A DNA stretch of 64,000 nucleotides, from the NCBI RefSeq assembly GCF_900699785.1, contig NZ_LR535679.1, positions 1,054,001-1,118,000 of the forward strand, read 5' to 3'. A program made the position numbers and the translations under genes. Source of the stretch: Campylobacter showae. Its GTDB lineage: Bacteria; Campylobacterota; Campylobacteria; Campylobacterales; Campylobacteraceae. Of this stretch, positions 7,321 to 15,945 are shown piece after piece. Positions within the stretch are counted from its first letter, which is position 1. Each line of letters begins with the position of its first letter. The notes under the pieces were generated by a model. That model worked only from the letters and a program-made list of their open reading frames with translations. It was not told the origin of the DNA and did not search any database.

Positions 7321-8439
7321 ATGTCAATCAGTCTAAGCGAATATAAAAAGACGAAAGTTCCAAATATCTACGTGAGTAAAAATCATACGAATAAGTTTTT
7401 ATTCAGAAAAAGAAGTAGCGACGGAAGGCGAGCCACTAAGGTAGTAGAAATAGCCGTAAGAGAAAAATGGACCGGGCGGGAATATTTACAAGAAGCTATG
7501 GCAGTTTTTGCGGAGTGGGCAAAAGGCAAAGATATGGCGGCATCTAATGTTTCTAGAATCCAGCCAAACATCAAAGTTAAACAGCTTTGGGATTTATATA
7601 TGGAAACCAGAGCAAAAACCAAAGCTACGACCGGGCTAGCGGCGATGTTTAACAATCACATCAAAAATAGCTCTCTAGGCTCGCTGGCAATAGAAAAGGT
7701 AACGCTTGACCATATTCAAATTTTTTACAACTCCATGCGAAACAAGGGACTATCGCCAAAAACATACAACAAAACGATAAAAGAAATTTTACGCCCTATG
7801 TTTAAGTACGCGCTTATTCATAGGGCTCTAGCTTTCGAGCCAACGTTTGGTTTAAAGTTGGACAAGATCGAGAAAAAATCAAAAGTCATCAATTGCTCGA
7901 ATAAGCTCAGAAATTTATTTTCAGCCATTGATGAACTTTACGCCGACGACGTTTTTTATTGGACGCTTTTTGCCCTGATTTTTACGGGCAGGCGAAAGTC
8001 CGAAATTTTAAACCTAAAATGGAAAAACATAAATTTCAGCAACAACACTATGCTTTTAGAGAGGACAAAAAACTCTAACGACTATATCGTAGCCATCCCA
8101 AATTTTATAGCATCCAAGCTACAAGAGATACCGAGGGTAGCCGAGCTAGTGTTTGCCAGCCCCGTAAGCGGCGAGACGATAGTTAATCTAGACAGACAAG
8201 TTAAAAAAATCAGAGAACTTTCGGGTGTTGAAAATTTTCACCTGCATATGGCGAGAGATATAGTGGTCGGTACTCTTGCGGAAGCTAGCGCGGATATCCA
8301 TACGATGTCGGGCACCTTATTGCACGAAGAACTGGCAACTCTGCAACACTATCTTGGCGTCGATACCTATAAGGCGACTCAAAAAAGTTCGCAAGTGATA
8401 GAAAATTTAGTAGCTACTAAAAGATTAGGGCAGAAATAG
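7321..8439 (+). CDS. int: Tyrosine recombinase (integrase) of the tRNA-Leu element
   Basis: Site-specific recombinase catalysing integration and excision between att sites. The 372-residue protein has an N-terminal arm-binding region, a SAM-like core-binding domain (about 85-185) and the catalytic domain. Catalytic residues visible: R225 in TGRRKSEIL, H309 and R312 in HLHMARD, H343 in TLQHYLG, and nucleophile Y350 in GVDTYKA. All are intact, so the enzyme should be active. AAAGGA ribosome binding signals precede the ATG. It lies 160 bp inside the left att site, reads inward, and ends in a strong terminator. Confidence 0.93.
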   Translation: MSISLSEYKKTKVPNIYVSKNHTNKFLFRKRSSDGRRATKVVEIAVREKWTGREYLQEAMAVFAEWAKGKDMAASNVSRIQPNIKVKQLWDLYMETRAKTKATTGLAAMFNNHIKNSSLGSLAIEKVTLDHIQIFYNSMRNKGLSPKTYNKTIKEILRPMFKYALIHRALAFEPTFGLKLDKIEKKSKVINCSNKLRNLFSAIDELYADDVFYWTLFALIFTGRRKSEILNLKWKNINFSNNTMLLERTKNSNDYIVAIPNFIASKLQEIPRVAELVFASPVSGETIVNLDRQVKKIRELSGVENFHLHMARDIVVGTLAEASADIHTMSGTLLHEELATLQHYLGVDTYKATQKSSQVIENLVATKRLGQK

Positions 8440-8492
8440 CCTTCAAGTTAAAGCCAGTATCGCCCGCTTCTTAGTTTATAAATTGTGTTTGC

Positions 8493-8521
8493 GCGAGGCA
8501 AATTTTGACCTCGCCTTTTTT
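8493..8521 (+). terminator. Rho-independent terminator after the integrase
   Basis: GCGAGG (8493-8498), loop of 10 nt, CCTCGC (8509-8514), then CTTTTTTT. The complementary strand lacks a matching T-tract, so it works mainly for the integrase. Confidence 0.8.
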
Positions 8522-8522
8522 G

Positions 8523-8804
8523 TTAGTTCAGTGCGATATTTAGCTGCTTTAGTCCCAATGCTTTTGCGTATTTGATTATTGTCTGAAATTTAAAATCTCC
8601 GCTTGCGCTTTCTAGTCTAGCTAGATTGGACTGTTTCATACCCATCCTCTCCGCTAGCTGCGACTGCGTCAGTCCGCTTTTTATTCTAGCTTTTATCAAC
8701 TCGCTTTTTAGTTCGTATTCAGGCATCAAGGCTTCGTATTCAGCTCTAAATTCATCATTTTTCATCATCTCATTAAATACGTCGTCAAATTTTACTTCAG
8801 GCAT
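8523..8804 (-). CDS. higA: HigA-type antitoxin, XRE-family HTH protein
   Basis: A 93-residue DNA-binding protein. The Cro/CI helix-turn-helix spans about residues 40-90 (SGLTQSQLAERMGMKQSNLARLES, then FKFQTIIKYAKALG). The N-terminal part is acidic and probably contacts the toxin. Its start codon overlaps the toxin stop by 8 nt, with the toxin gene first, which is the higBA order. The antitoxin would neutralise HigB and repress the shared promoter upstream at about 9.12-9.2 kb. In an integrated element such a pair may favour retention. Confidence 0.88.
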   Translation of the reverse strand: MPEVKFDDVFNEMMKNDEFRAEYEALMPEYELKSELIKARIKSGLTQSQLAERMGMKQSNLARLESASGDFKFQTIIKYAKALGLKQLNIALN

Positions 8805-9120
8805 TTTTTAACTCCTTTAATCTATTTTTGGCGATATCTAGCTCTTTTTGAGGTATCCTGTCACCTTTCTTTACAAACACGTGCAATATATAAATGCGCC
8901 TACCGGTCATATAGCAAAATATTCCTCTGCCTATACCCTCCGCGCCCTTAGCCCTTATCTCAAAAAGCCCGTCGCCTAGGCTTTTAGTTTGCGGCTCACC
9001 GACTTGATTGCCGTAAAGACGTAAGAGCTTAAATATATGGGTCATGTTAGCGGAAATTTTAGGAGGTAGGGCTTTAAATTCTTCAGCTACTCGGTCATCT
9101 AAAAATGTAATTTCCCACAA
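8797..9120 (-). CDS. higB: HigB/RelE-type toxin, phage Gp49-like family (DUF891)
   Basis: A 107-residue protein of the Gp49-like RelE superfamily. Such toxins usually cleave mRNA in the ribosome. Family features visible: the LPPKISANMTHIFKLLRLYG helical segment (18-37), then strands GLFEIRAK, GRGIFCYMTGRRIYILHVFVKK with basic residues, and the closing motif IPQKELDIAKNRLKEL. Length is normal. It is the first gene of the pair with the HTH antitoxin. Confidence 0.88.
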   Translation of the reverse strand: MWEITFLDDRVAEEFKALPPKISANMTHIFKLLRLYGNQVGEPQTKSLGDGLFEIRAKGAEGIGRGIFCYMTGRRIYILHVFVKKGDRIPQKELDIAKNRLKELKNA

Positions 9121-9540
9121 ACTTTATCCTTTGGGCTGATTATATCATAAAAGATATTAAGTTTCTTTGGAAAAGTTTTTATGCGCTTTTTTAAGTTGTT
9201 ATATTGCAGTATTGCAATCAGTTTTAAAAATCTAAAACTTTACTATTTTTTAACCTGCCTTATTTAAACCAAATTGGTTTATTTTTTGTTTAGGAAAATT
9301 AAATTTTTCCAAAATTTCAAAAAAAATTTTATTCCGCTACCAATACTACGCCGCGTCTTTATTTATTTCATATAGTAATTTTAATTAAAAACAGCTTAAT
9401 CAAAAAAATAGAAATAAAATATTTTGTCAAAAATGCCTAGCAAATACCGATGTATAGGGCACCATTTTCTAAATACGTTTTTATATTGACTCCGGCAGAA
9501 ATGCCGGCTAAAATCGGATAAAAAATTAAAAAGGTAAAAA
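9121..9540. other. Divergent AT-rich regulatory gap between higBA and the AlpA-like gene
   Basis: No gene. Contains a palindrome TAAACCAAATTGGTTTA (9265-9281, 8-bp arms) and a stable hairpin CCGGCA-GAAA-TGCCGG (9492-9507) 33 nt before the AlpA-like start. Because the relaxase gene follows closely, this gap is the first place to look for the element's oriT; that is inference. Confidence 0.5.
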
Positions 9541-9771
9541 ATGCAAATAAATCCTTGTGAAAAAAAGTTTATAACGCCAGTAGAATTTGAAGCCCTTTTT
9601 AGCATTGGCATTGACGCTCAATCCATTTGGAGATCAAAAGGCATATTGCCATACATAAAGCTCGGCGGCAGAAAAGTTCTTTATGATCGAGAAAAGATAG
9701 AAAAATGGATTGCAAAACACGAAGTAGGCACAGATCAAAGCTCATGCGTTTTAGATACCGAGCTCATTTAA
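9541..9771 (+). CDS. AlpA/excisionase-like helix-turn-helix protein
   Basis: A 76-residue protein with a MerR/AlpA-like winged helix: FITPVEFEALFSIGIDAQSIWRSKGILPYIKLGGRKVLYDREKIEKWIAKH. The pattern of a helix-turn-helix, a beta wing with GGRKVLYDR, and a final helix with EKWI is that of phage excisionase and AlpA regulators. It may act as excisionase for the integrase at 7.3 kb or control the relaxase gene that begins 30 nt downstream. RBS AAAGGT upstream of the ATG. Confidence 0.75.
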   Translation: MQINPCEKKFITPVEFEALFSIGIDAQSIWRSKGILPYIKLGGRKVLYDREKIEKWIAKHEVGTDQSSCVLDTELI

Positions 9772-9801
9772 TCGCGTTTATGTAATTTGCAGGGTTTTCG
9801 C

Positions 9802-11427
9802 ATGAAAATAAACGGTTATGAAATAGTCGTTAGTGCTTTATCTGACAATTTAAATTCCCAAAAGGCCGTCGGCAGGATGGCGCATATTTTAAGGGAAGCA
9901 AAGCAGACCAAAAAACTAAAATACTTAAGAGGTAGCGCAAAAGACAATAAGTATTTTATACAAAATAATTTCGGTGTCCTTCAAGAGCTATCATATTCAG
10001 GAAATTTGACACATCAGGAAATAAAAGGAATGATAAATAAACAACTATTAAAATTCAAGGGAGACTATGAAAATCAATACATAACCGACAAGAACGGAAA
10101 ATCTAAAAAACGCGCATGGCAGAAAAAAATGACCCCATTTACCGAAGTTTTGATAGTTTTTGGAACACAAAGACCAAAAGAGAAAAAAGAAGGGCTAAAT
10201 AAAGAGGAATCAGACTTCATTAGCGGTCTAGAAATTACACATAACGTTATGACTTTTATTAATGAATATTGCAAAAAATACGGCGTGGAATGTATCGCTG
10301 CCGCCGAGCACAACGATGAAAAAACAAAACATTGGCATATTTTTTTTACAAATTACGACTGCATTAATCATGCTTGCATTAGGAGAAAGAAAAAAGAGAT
10401 GTCTGAATACGGCAAAGAGTTGCAAGATATGAGCGCTGACACCTTTAGTCATATCGCCGTCAGAGGCCTTAGGGGTAGCAATGCAGTCCATAGAAAATTA
10501 AAATTAATGCACAAAATTGAGCAAGAATTTAACGACTTGCAAGAGTTCAAAGGATCCATAAGAAAGCTCGTAGTAGAAAATCTACAAGGACTTTTCACTA
10601 AACAAAAACCTTTTATGTTCGGCTCTGAGTATTACAGGCTAGAAACAGAAAATGCCGCTAAATTAATAAGTAAGATAACGGATATGGTATTTGAAAAAAC
10701 CAAAGAAAATACGACAATTGTTCAAGAATCTTTCTTGCTGGATCAAATCAACGAATTAACTAGGCACTTAATGGATAAAGGCGAAATACTATCCAAAAAT
10801 AAAGAGCTAGAAACTAGTAAAGAGTTCTTGCTTAAAGAAAATTTAGAACTCAAAGAGCAAAATGCAATGTTTGCCGACAAAGACGCTATCGTATCTCAGC
10901 AAAACGAAATTAAAGCATTAAAACAATTGTCGGAGCAAAAAGATGCTTTGATGGTTGATCTTGAAAATACGATATCAAATAATGAAGAAATTATAATTCA
11001 GGCCAAGAAAGATAAAGAGGATCTAGAAAAACTAAAAGATGTAAAGGGAACAAATTTATACTTAAACGACCAAATAGAGATGATGAAGCAAGAAAAAACC
11101 GAGCTGCAAAAACAAATTAAAGAGCAAGAAAAACAAGACATCCTAATAGATGAGCTTGAAGGAGAAAAAAATAAACTAACCATGGAGCTAAGCAAAGCCT
11201 GGCATGATAAAGCTACATTAGAAGAAAACAATGAGCGCTTAACCAAAGAAAATGATACTTTAAAGCAAGAAAATACAGCTCTTAATGAATTTAAAAGAAA
11301 AGTGATAAATTTCTTTAAGAGCGTAGTGAATAAAATTCCCGTCATCAAGGAGTTTATCGACGACAATGCTTCAGAGATAAAAGGAGAGGTTTTTGAAAGA
11401 AGGGATATGGGGATTGGGATGGAGTAA
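9802..11427 (+). CDS. MobV/Pre-like mobilization relaxase with coiled-coil C-terminus
   Basis: Would nick the element at oriT and lead single-stranded transfer. The metal-binding HUH motif is seen as EHNDEKTKHWHIFF, with H170, D172, E173, H177 and H179 counted from the ATG at 9802; this matches the HxDExTPHxH motif of MobV/Pre proteins with K in place of P. Residues from about 300 to the end are a long charged coiled coil (many E, K, Q, L), as in other Mob proteins. I use the ATG at 9802 (AGGG 7 nt upstream) rather than the TTG at 9787. Codon use is AT-rich, unlike host genes. Confidence 0.7.
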   Translation: MKINGYEIVVSALSDNLNSQKAVGRMAHILREAKQTKKLKYLRGSAKDNKYFIQNNFGVLQELSYSGNLTHQEIKGMINKQLLKFKGDYENQYITDKNGKSKKRAWQKKMTPFTEVLIVFGTQRPKEKKEGLNKEESDFISGLEITHNVMTFINEYCKKYGVECIAAAEHNDEKTKHWHIFFTNYDCINHACIRRKKKEMSEYGKELQDMSADTFSHIAVRGLRGSNAVHRKLKLMHKIEQEFNDLQEFKGSIRKLVVENLQGLFTKQKPFMFGSEYYRLETENAAKLISKITDMVFEKTKENTTIVQESFLLDQINELTRHLMDKGEILSKNKELETSKEFLLKENLELKEQNAMFADKDAIVSQQNEIKALKQLSEQKDALMVDLENTISNNEEIIIQAKKDKEDLEKLKDVKGTNLYLNDQIEMMKQEKTELQKQIKEQEKQDILIDELEGEKNKLTMELSKAWHDKATLEENNERLTKENDTLKQENTALNEFKRKVINFFKSVVNKIPVIKEFIDDNASEIKGEVFERRDMGIGME

Positions 11428-11753
11428 AAAACCGCTAAGTCTGTGCAAAAATATCTCAAATAATATTGCTACTAAATGCTGGTATTGTTGGGCGTAATCG
11501 GATTCAAATTTTTAAAAATCAAATAATGCAGTGCAGTGTGCAAATATCTTTAAAAACAGCCCGTCAAGAAATTATTAAATATTTAATATAAACTTAAATA
11601 TAAATATTTTATTACAAAATATTTATTTTATTGGCATATTAATATAATAAAAAATACTTTTATAGCTATAAAAAAGTATATTTTAATATTATATTGATAA
11701 ATAAAGTAGTATATTTCTTAATGATAATTAAATTTCAAAACGAAGGAGAAAAC
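11428..11753. other. AT-rich leader of the first dba-dsbI module
   Basis: No gene. Near its end an inverted repeat ATACTTTTATAG (11654-11665) faces CTATAAAA (11666-11673) plus GTAT (11676-11679) with a 2-nt bulge, about 75 nt before the dba start. It could be a regulator site or a leader hairpin. The AAGGAG at 11743-11748 is the dba ribosome binding site. Confidence 0.45.
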
Positions 11754-11921
11754 ATGGAATTTCTTATGGTTTCGATGTTTTTCGTCGCAAGCCTTTTTCT
11801 ATGGTTTAAGCCTGAGAAAAAGCGCGCGGTTATGGGCTTTGGTATTGCGGGTATCGCGATACTCGTCATTATGATGGCATGGGTGAATAAATTTGCCGTC
11901 GTGCCGATGGGAAATTTTTAG
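11754..11921 (+). CDS. dba: Dba-like small membrane protein, copy 1
   Basis: A 55-residue hydrophobic protein with two membrane helices flanking a basic loop (FKPEKKR) and ending VVPMGNF. In C. jejuni a 55-residue-class protein called Dba is encoded directly upstream of dsbI and is needed for it; position, length and topology agree. A second copy of exactly 55 residues, also starting MEFL and ending VVPIGNF, lies at 22002-22169. I use the ATG at 11754 because of AAGGAG upstream and because it gives the same length as copy 2. DsbI follows after 9 nt. Confidence 0.75.
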   Translation: MEFLMVSMFFVASLFLWFKPEKKRAVMGFGIAGIAILVIMMAWVNKFAVVPMGNF

Positions 11922-11930
11922 GAGCGAGCG

Positions 11931-12668
11931 ATGGAAAATCAAAATTTCGCAAACGGCTCCGAAAATTTGCCTAGCTGGGGCGACGACGAGAGGCTATTTT
12001 TTAATCTTTTCGCCTTCGCAGCACTCGCCCTCATCGCCCTGCCCGTAGGCATAGCGTGCCTTATTTTGGGCTTTGGTATGGGAGACAGCCCCTGCATCAT
12101 GTGCTGGCACGAGAGATTTTGCATGGTCGCCATATCGTTTATGGCGCTAGTTATTGTTAGATACGGCTTTAAGGTCAAATACCTCGCCGCGATCCTCTTT
12201 CTAGCGTGCCTCGGGCTTTACGACGGCTTTTTACATTACAGTCTAGACGGCACGGGCGGCGGCTACCTCGACATAAAGCAGGGCTTCGGGCTTGAAATTT
12301 TAGGCGCACACACGCAGTTTTGGGTCGTGGTAGTACATTTTTGCGTCATTATATTTTTGGGCGTGATTTTGCTACTGGGCAAAAACGTAGGCAAAATAAT
12401 GCAAAAAAGCGAAGATGGCGCTTACGGCGCGGTTTTGCCCAAATTTGCGCTAGGCAAAGTCGCTGTGGCGGCCTTTGCGATCATCATGGCTTTTAACTGC
12501 GTGCAAGCCTTCGTCACCGCAGGCCCGCCTCCGTATCTGGCCTCTGCGACGCCCTCTCGCATGAGCATCGATCCTAGCAAGTGGTTTTGGGAGCTTGACC
12601 ACTGGGAGGAGACCGAAATAGATTTCCGCGAAAGCTGGAATCCAAAACTACCGAATTTACCGAAGTGA
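11931..12668 (+). CDS. dsbI: DsbI membrane part (DsbB-like), copy 1, propeller domain split off
   Basis: Inner-membrane DsbB-family protein, 245 residues, about five membrane helices. DsbB proteins reoxidise a periplasmic DsbA and pass electrons to quinone. One redox pair is present, C55-x-x-C58 in GDSPCIMCWHERF, in the first periplasmic loop. The second pair of classical DsbB (Cys104/Cys130 in E. coli) is missing: the loop HYSLDGTGGGYLDIKQGFG has no cysteine. C. jejuni DsbI is, as I recall, one long chain with a periplasmic propeller at the C-terminus; here the frame ends after NPKLPNLPK and the propeller is a separate gene 8 nt downstream. Confidence 0.8.
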   Translation: MENQNFANGSENLPSWGDDERLFFNLFAFAALALIALPVGIACLILGFGMGDSPCIMCWHERFCMVAISFMALVIVRYGFKVKYLAAILFLACLGLYDGFLHYSLDGTGGGYLDIKQGFGLEILGAHTQFWVVVVHFCVIIFLGVILLLGKNVGKIMQKSEDGAYGAVLPKFALGKVAVAAFAIIMAFNCVQAFVTAGPPPYLASATPSRMSIDPSKWFWELDHWEETEIDFRESWNPKLPNLPK

Positions 12669-12676
12669 GGCCGAAG

Positions 12677-13564
12677 ATGAAAAAATTTCTAAATTTAACC
12701 CTATTGTGCGCCGCGCTGGCATTCGGCGGCGAATTTAATCTAAATCCCGCGGACGGCGCCGTGACAAATTTGACTCCGCTTCGTAAAAGCGGCGAGATAA
12801 CGCTAAATTTGAAAAACGATAATCCCGTCGCCGGGCTTGACTACGACGAAGCGAGCAAAAGCTTTTTGGTCGGTACGCTCAAATTTGAGCTTTACGAGAT
12901 GGATGACGAGCTAAAAACCGTAAAAAGCTATCTGCGAAGCACGCCCGATTGGATCATCCAGATGGAAGACACCGTCGCTGCGAGCTTTTTTAAAGACTCG
13001 ATCGGCGCGATGAGCTACAACAAAACCTACGAGTTTTTTAAACCGGCGCCCAATCAAAGCAAAGAGGAAGCGAACAAAGCGTGGCGCTATCTGCACGATG
13101 GGTACCAAAATTTCACGCTTGATTTCAAAGACCGCTATTCCACCGTGCGTGCCAAACAGCAGTATATCCTAAGCTGGGATCACTCGGACTTTTACGGCGA
13201 GTTTTTCATCGCGAGCGTGCCCGATGACATCAAGCAAAGCTGGAGCGTGGCGAGCTTTAGTGACGCCGATAATCTGCTCTCGAGCGAGTTCGTGCCTAGC
13301 TTTGACGAGACCCTCGGCGTAAAAGAAGGCAGAGACGTAAGCGACTACTACGTCACGGGCATGGACGCGCAGGGCGAGTTTGTTTATCTGCTTTCAAAGC
13401 AATACTCAAGCATCCTAAAACTAGATCCGCACAGCAGAAAGATCGCAGAGGTTTATAGCTTTGAAGGCGCAAACGACGCGCATGCGCTAGCTATCAAGGA
13501 CGGCAAATTTTACGTCGCGACGAGAGAAAACGGAGTGAATAAAATTTTCGTTTTTGAGAGGTGA
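12677..13564 (+). CDS. Exported propeller-like protein, detached DsbI C-terminal domain, copy 1
   Basis: A 295-residue protein with its own signal peptide (MKKFLNLTLLCAALAFG, cleavage before GE). After the signal there is no cysteine at all. Repeated blade-like segments (GLDYDEASKSFLVG, QQYILSWDHSDFYGEFFIASVP, YYVTGMDAQGEFVYLLSK, AHALAIKDGKFYVATR) suggest a beta-propeller. It is a paralogue of 20361-21257, and both follow a DsbI membrane gene. I chose the ATG at 12677 (GAGG 6 nt upstream, signal peptide begins at once) over the GTG at 12665. Function unknown; it may dock a DsbI substrate or the molybdoenzyme. Confidence 0.75.
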   Translation: MKKFLNLTLLCAALAFGGEFNLNPADGAVTNLTPLRKSGEITLNLKNDNPVAGLDYDEASKSFLVGTLKFELYEMDDELKTVKSYLRSTPDWIIQMEDTVAASFFKDSIGAMSYNKTYEFFKPAPNQSKEEANKAWRYLHDGYQNFTLDFKDRYSTVRAKQQYILSWDHSDFYGEFFIASVPDDIKQSWSVASFSDADNLLSSEFVPSFDETLGVKEGRDVSDYYVTGMDAQGEFVYLLSKQYSSILKLDPHSRKIAEVYSFEGANDAHALAIKDGKFYVATRENGVNKIFVFER

Positions 13565-13565
13565 A

Positions 13566-13602
13566 ATTTAAGCCGTCTTTGGCGGCTTAAATCTTATTTT
13601 TA
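13566..13602 (+). terminator. Terminator of the first dba-dsbI module
   Basis: ATTTAAGCCG (13566-13575), 7-nt loop TCTTTGG, CGGCTTAAAT (13583-13592), then CTTATTTTTA. Ten perfect base pairs plus a T-run. Confidence 0.8.
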
Positions 13603-13732
13603 CTCTCTGTCAAATTTATATTCACATACTCACCAAAAACTATAAAGCAATTTTTGATGTTTTTCTTTTTACTAAACTCTTAAGACCCCATTCGCTATAA
13701 TGTCACAGTAAATTTAACCCAAAAGAGGCAAA

Positions 13733-13903
13733 ACGAAAGAACAAATTCTAAAACTGCCACTAAACTTGGAGCTGATGAAAACAGGCGAGATTGCCCGAGC
13801 GCTAAACGCGGACAAAAAAGCAGGTGTTAAAAAGACTATAAAAATCCCAAAAGACGATGTCAAAATAAACTTTCCCAAGAGATGCTATTGTTCTGGGGCC
13901 TAA
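13733..13903 (+). pseudogene. Remnant of a small ORF whose start codon reads ACG
   Basis: An open frame of 56 codons plus stop begins at ACG 13733, where an ATG would be expected: AAGAGG lies just upstream and a TATAATG -10 box at 13695-13700. The peptide begins KEQILKLPLNLELMKTGEIA and has a helix-turn-helix-like stretch (TGEIARALNADKK) and a KRCYC end. A single T to C change could have killed the start. The following 130 bp hold no intact gene. Family not recognised; it may be what is left of a regulator linked to the OLD gene or of another cargo gene. Confidence 0.4.
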
Positions 13904-14036
13904 ATTTAGCGGGCGCAGCAAAGTTTGCTAGTTGACGGAAATTTGCCATTCCTCCAGTTATTCAGAAAAATAGGATATGTTGGTGGGACATAATGAGGGA
14001 GATAGTGTTTGTATAATTTGAAATTGAGGAGTAAAT

Positions 14037-15791
14037 ATGAAAATTAAAACACTTGAAATAAAAAATTGGCGCTCTATTAAAGAGCTTAAAGTTACGGCAC
14101 AAGATTTGATGATTATTATTGGACAAAATAATCATGGTAAATCTAATTTATTATCAGCTATTCTATTCTTTTTTGGCGAAATTAAACATCAAGACTTAGA
14201 TTTTTCCCAAGGAGCAGAAGATCTTTTTGTGGATATTGAGTTTTCTGAGCTTGATGATCAAGACAAGAAAACTTTTGAGAAATATGTAACCCAGCAAGAA
14301 ACAATTAAAGTCAGAAAAGTAGCTTATTTAGGAGGAAGTTTTGAATACAAAGGATGGATACAAACTTGTTTGGAAGATTATTTAAAAGAAGAAAATGCAG
14401 GAAATTATACGAGTCGTGAAACTGCTAATAGCTTACCCTTTTACCAATATTTACCACCTGCTGGAAGATTAAGTAAACAACAGATAATAGAAGCACAACA
14501 AAAGTATATTCAATCAAATATTAAAAATCTAACTTTTAGCTACGAACTGGAAAAAACAAATTTTATGGGGCTTAAATCTGTTGCAAAAGGGATTTTTGGG
14601 GAAGTTTATTTCTTGCCTGCAATAAAAAATGCTGCGGATGACTTCGCATCAAAAGATACCAGCGTTTTCGGTAAATTACTGGGAGAAGTCGTGGAAACTA
14701 TGTCTCAGCATAATGAAGATTGGCAAGGAACAAAACAACAATTAGCTAATTTATTCTCTAAATTCAGTAAATACATTAATGGAGTTGAGAATACAGAGAG
14801 ACCAAAGCAATTATCTGATTTAGAGAATGAATTATCAAAGGAATTATTATCTTGGAATGCTTATTTTGATATTGAATTGAATATTCCAGATATCGATTCT
14901 GTTCTAAAATCGAATGCTTCAGTATGGATTAATGATGGCACACGCACGGATATTGCTCGTAAAGGGCATGGTTTACAACGTGCAGTAACAATTGCGTTAA
15001 TTCAGTTAATCGCAAAACGCCAGTTGCAATCTAATCAGGATTCTGAAACAACAAATCGAAAAGTTTCAAAATCTCGCTATTTTATTTTTGAAGAGCCTGA
15101 ATTATATCTACATCCACAAGCACAAAGATCTTTATTTGACAGTTTTGTTGAATTATCTACTAGTGGAAATCAAGTCATCTTATGTACGCATTCGAGTAAT
15201 CTTATTAGTATTGATAAATATAAATCTATTTACATTATTAAGAAAGAAAATGAGCAATATGGTAGTAAAGTAACTCAATGCGAGGAGGATCTATTTGATG
15301 GAAACCAAAAGAATGAATGGAATTTGTCTTATTGGATTAATCCAGATAGAGGTGAATTATTTTTTGCTGAAAAAGTTATTTTAGTTGAAGGACAAACTGA
15401 TAAAGTGATTCTTCCTGCATTGGCAGATAAGTTGGGAGTGTTTAAGCATAGTTATACTGTTATCGATTGTGGTTCAAAACAAAATATTCCTTTATACATT
15501 AAGTTAATGAACAAATTTAAGATTCCATACGTTTCGGTATATGACAAAGATCATCAAGAAAATAAATCAGAGCAAGCAATAGGTGCGGCAGATTCTGCAA
15601 CCAAAGCAATTTTAGATGAAATAAATAATGAACTAGGCTTATCTGTAGAGCTTGTAAACGATATTGAGCAGGAGCTTGGATATAATTGCGGCAAATCAGG
15701 TAAGCCATTTCAAGCGTTAAAACATATTAAATCTAGTGAGTTCCATATATCAGAAAGTTTCGCTGAAAAAATTAGAGTAATTTATAAATAA
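14037..15791 (+). CDS. OLD-family ATP-dependent nuclease (AAA ATPase plus TOPRIM)
   Basis: Probable phage-defence nuclease, 584 residues. The N-terminal SMC/RecF-like ATPase begins MKIKTLEIKNWRSI and has Walker A GQNNHGKS (29-36), a signature-like stretch GHGLQRAVTIAL (310-321), Walker B YFIFEEPELYLHP (348-360) and H-loop CTHSSNL (383-389). A TOPRIM domain follows, with E451 in ILVEGQTDK and acidic residues D503/D505 in VYDKDH. The same architecture occurs in P2 OLD and Gabija GajA, but no GajB-type helicase is adjacent, so a one-gene class 1 OLD is the best fit. Codon use (TTA leucine, few AAATTT) is unlike its neighbours, indicating recent transfer. Confidence 0.85.
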   Translation: MKIKTLEIKNWRSIKELKVTAQDLMIIIGQNNHGKSNLLSAILFFFGEIKHQDLDFSQGAEDLFVDIEFSELDDQDKKTFEKYVTQQETIKVRKVAYLGGSFEYKGWIQTCLEDYLKEENAGNYTSRETANSLPFYQYLPPAGRLSKQQIIEAQQKYIQSNIKNLTFSYELEKTNFMGLKSVAKGIFGEVYFLPAIKNAADDFASKDTSVFGKLLGEVVETMSQHNEDWQGTKQQLANLFSKFSKYINGVENTERPKQLSDLENELSKELLSWNAYFDIELNIPDIDSVLKSNASVWINDGTRTDIARKGHGLQRAVTIALIQLIAKRQLQSNQDSETTNRKVSKSRYFIFEEPELYLHPQAQRSLFDSFVELSTSGNQVILCTHSSNLISIDKYKSIYIIKKENEQYGSKVTQCEEDLFDGNQKNEWNLSYWINPDRGELFFAEKVILVEGQTDKVILPALADKLGVFKHSYTVIDCGSKQNIPLYIKLMNKFKIPYVSVYDKDHQENKSEQAIGAADSATKAILDEINNELGLSVELVNDIEQELGYNCGKSGKPFQALKHIKSSEFHISESFAEKIRVIYK

Positions 15792-15897
15792 AAATAGCTT
15801 ATCAATAATTTTCAGGTGGCCTATTTAAAATCAAGAGTCGCTTAATGCTACGTTGCTTTTAGCAATCCATCTAAAATTGCATTTTAAAGCTAAATTT

Positions 15898-15922
15898 AAA
15901 AAGGTCGGACTTTCATCCGACC
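15898..15922 (-). terminator. Terminator of the molybdoenzyme operon
   Basis: On the minus strand: GGTCGGA, loop TGAAAG, TCCGACC, then TTTTTAAATTT. Arms at 15916-15922 and 15903-15909. It lies just after the NrfD stop codon. Confidence 0.85.
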
Positions 15923-15945
15923 CAAGTATTAGGAAAAGGGAGAAA

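Noticed and set aside
14037..15791. Gabija defence system
   Set aside because: Only the GajA-like architecture is present; no UvrD-like GajB helicase lies up- or downstream, so I call a single-gene OLD nuclease.
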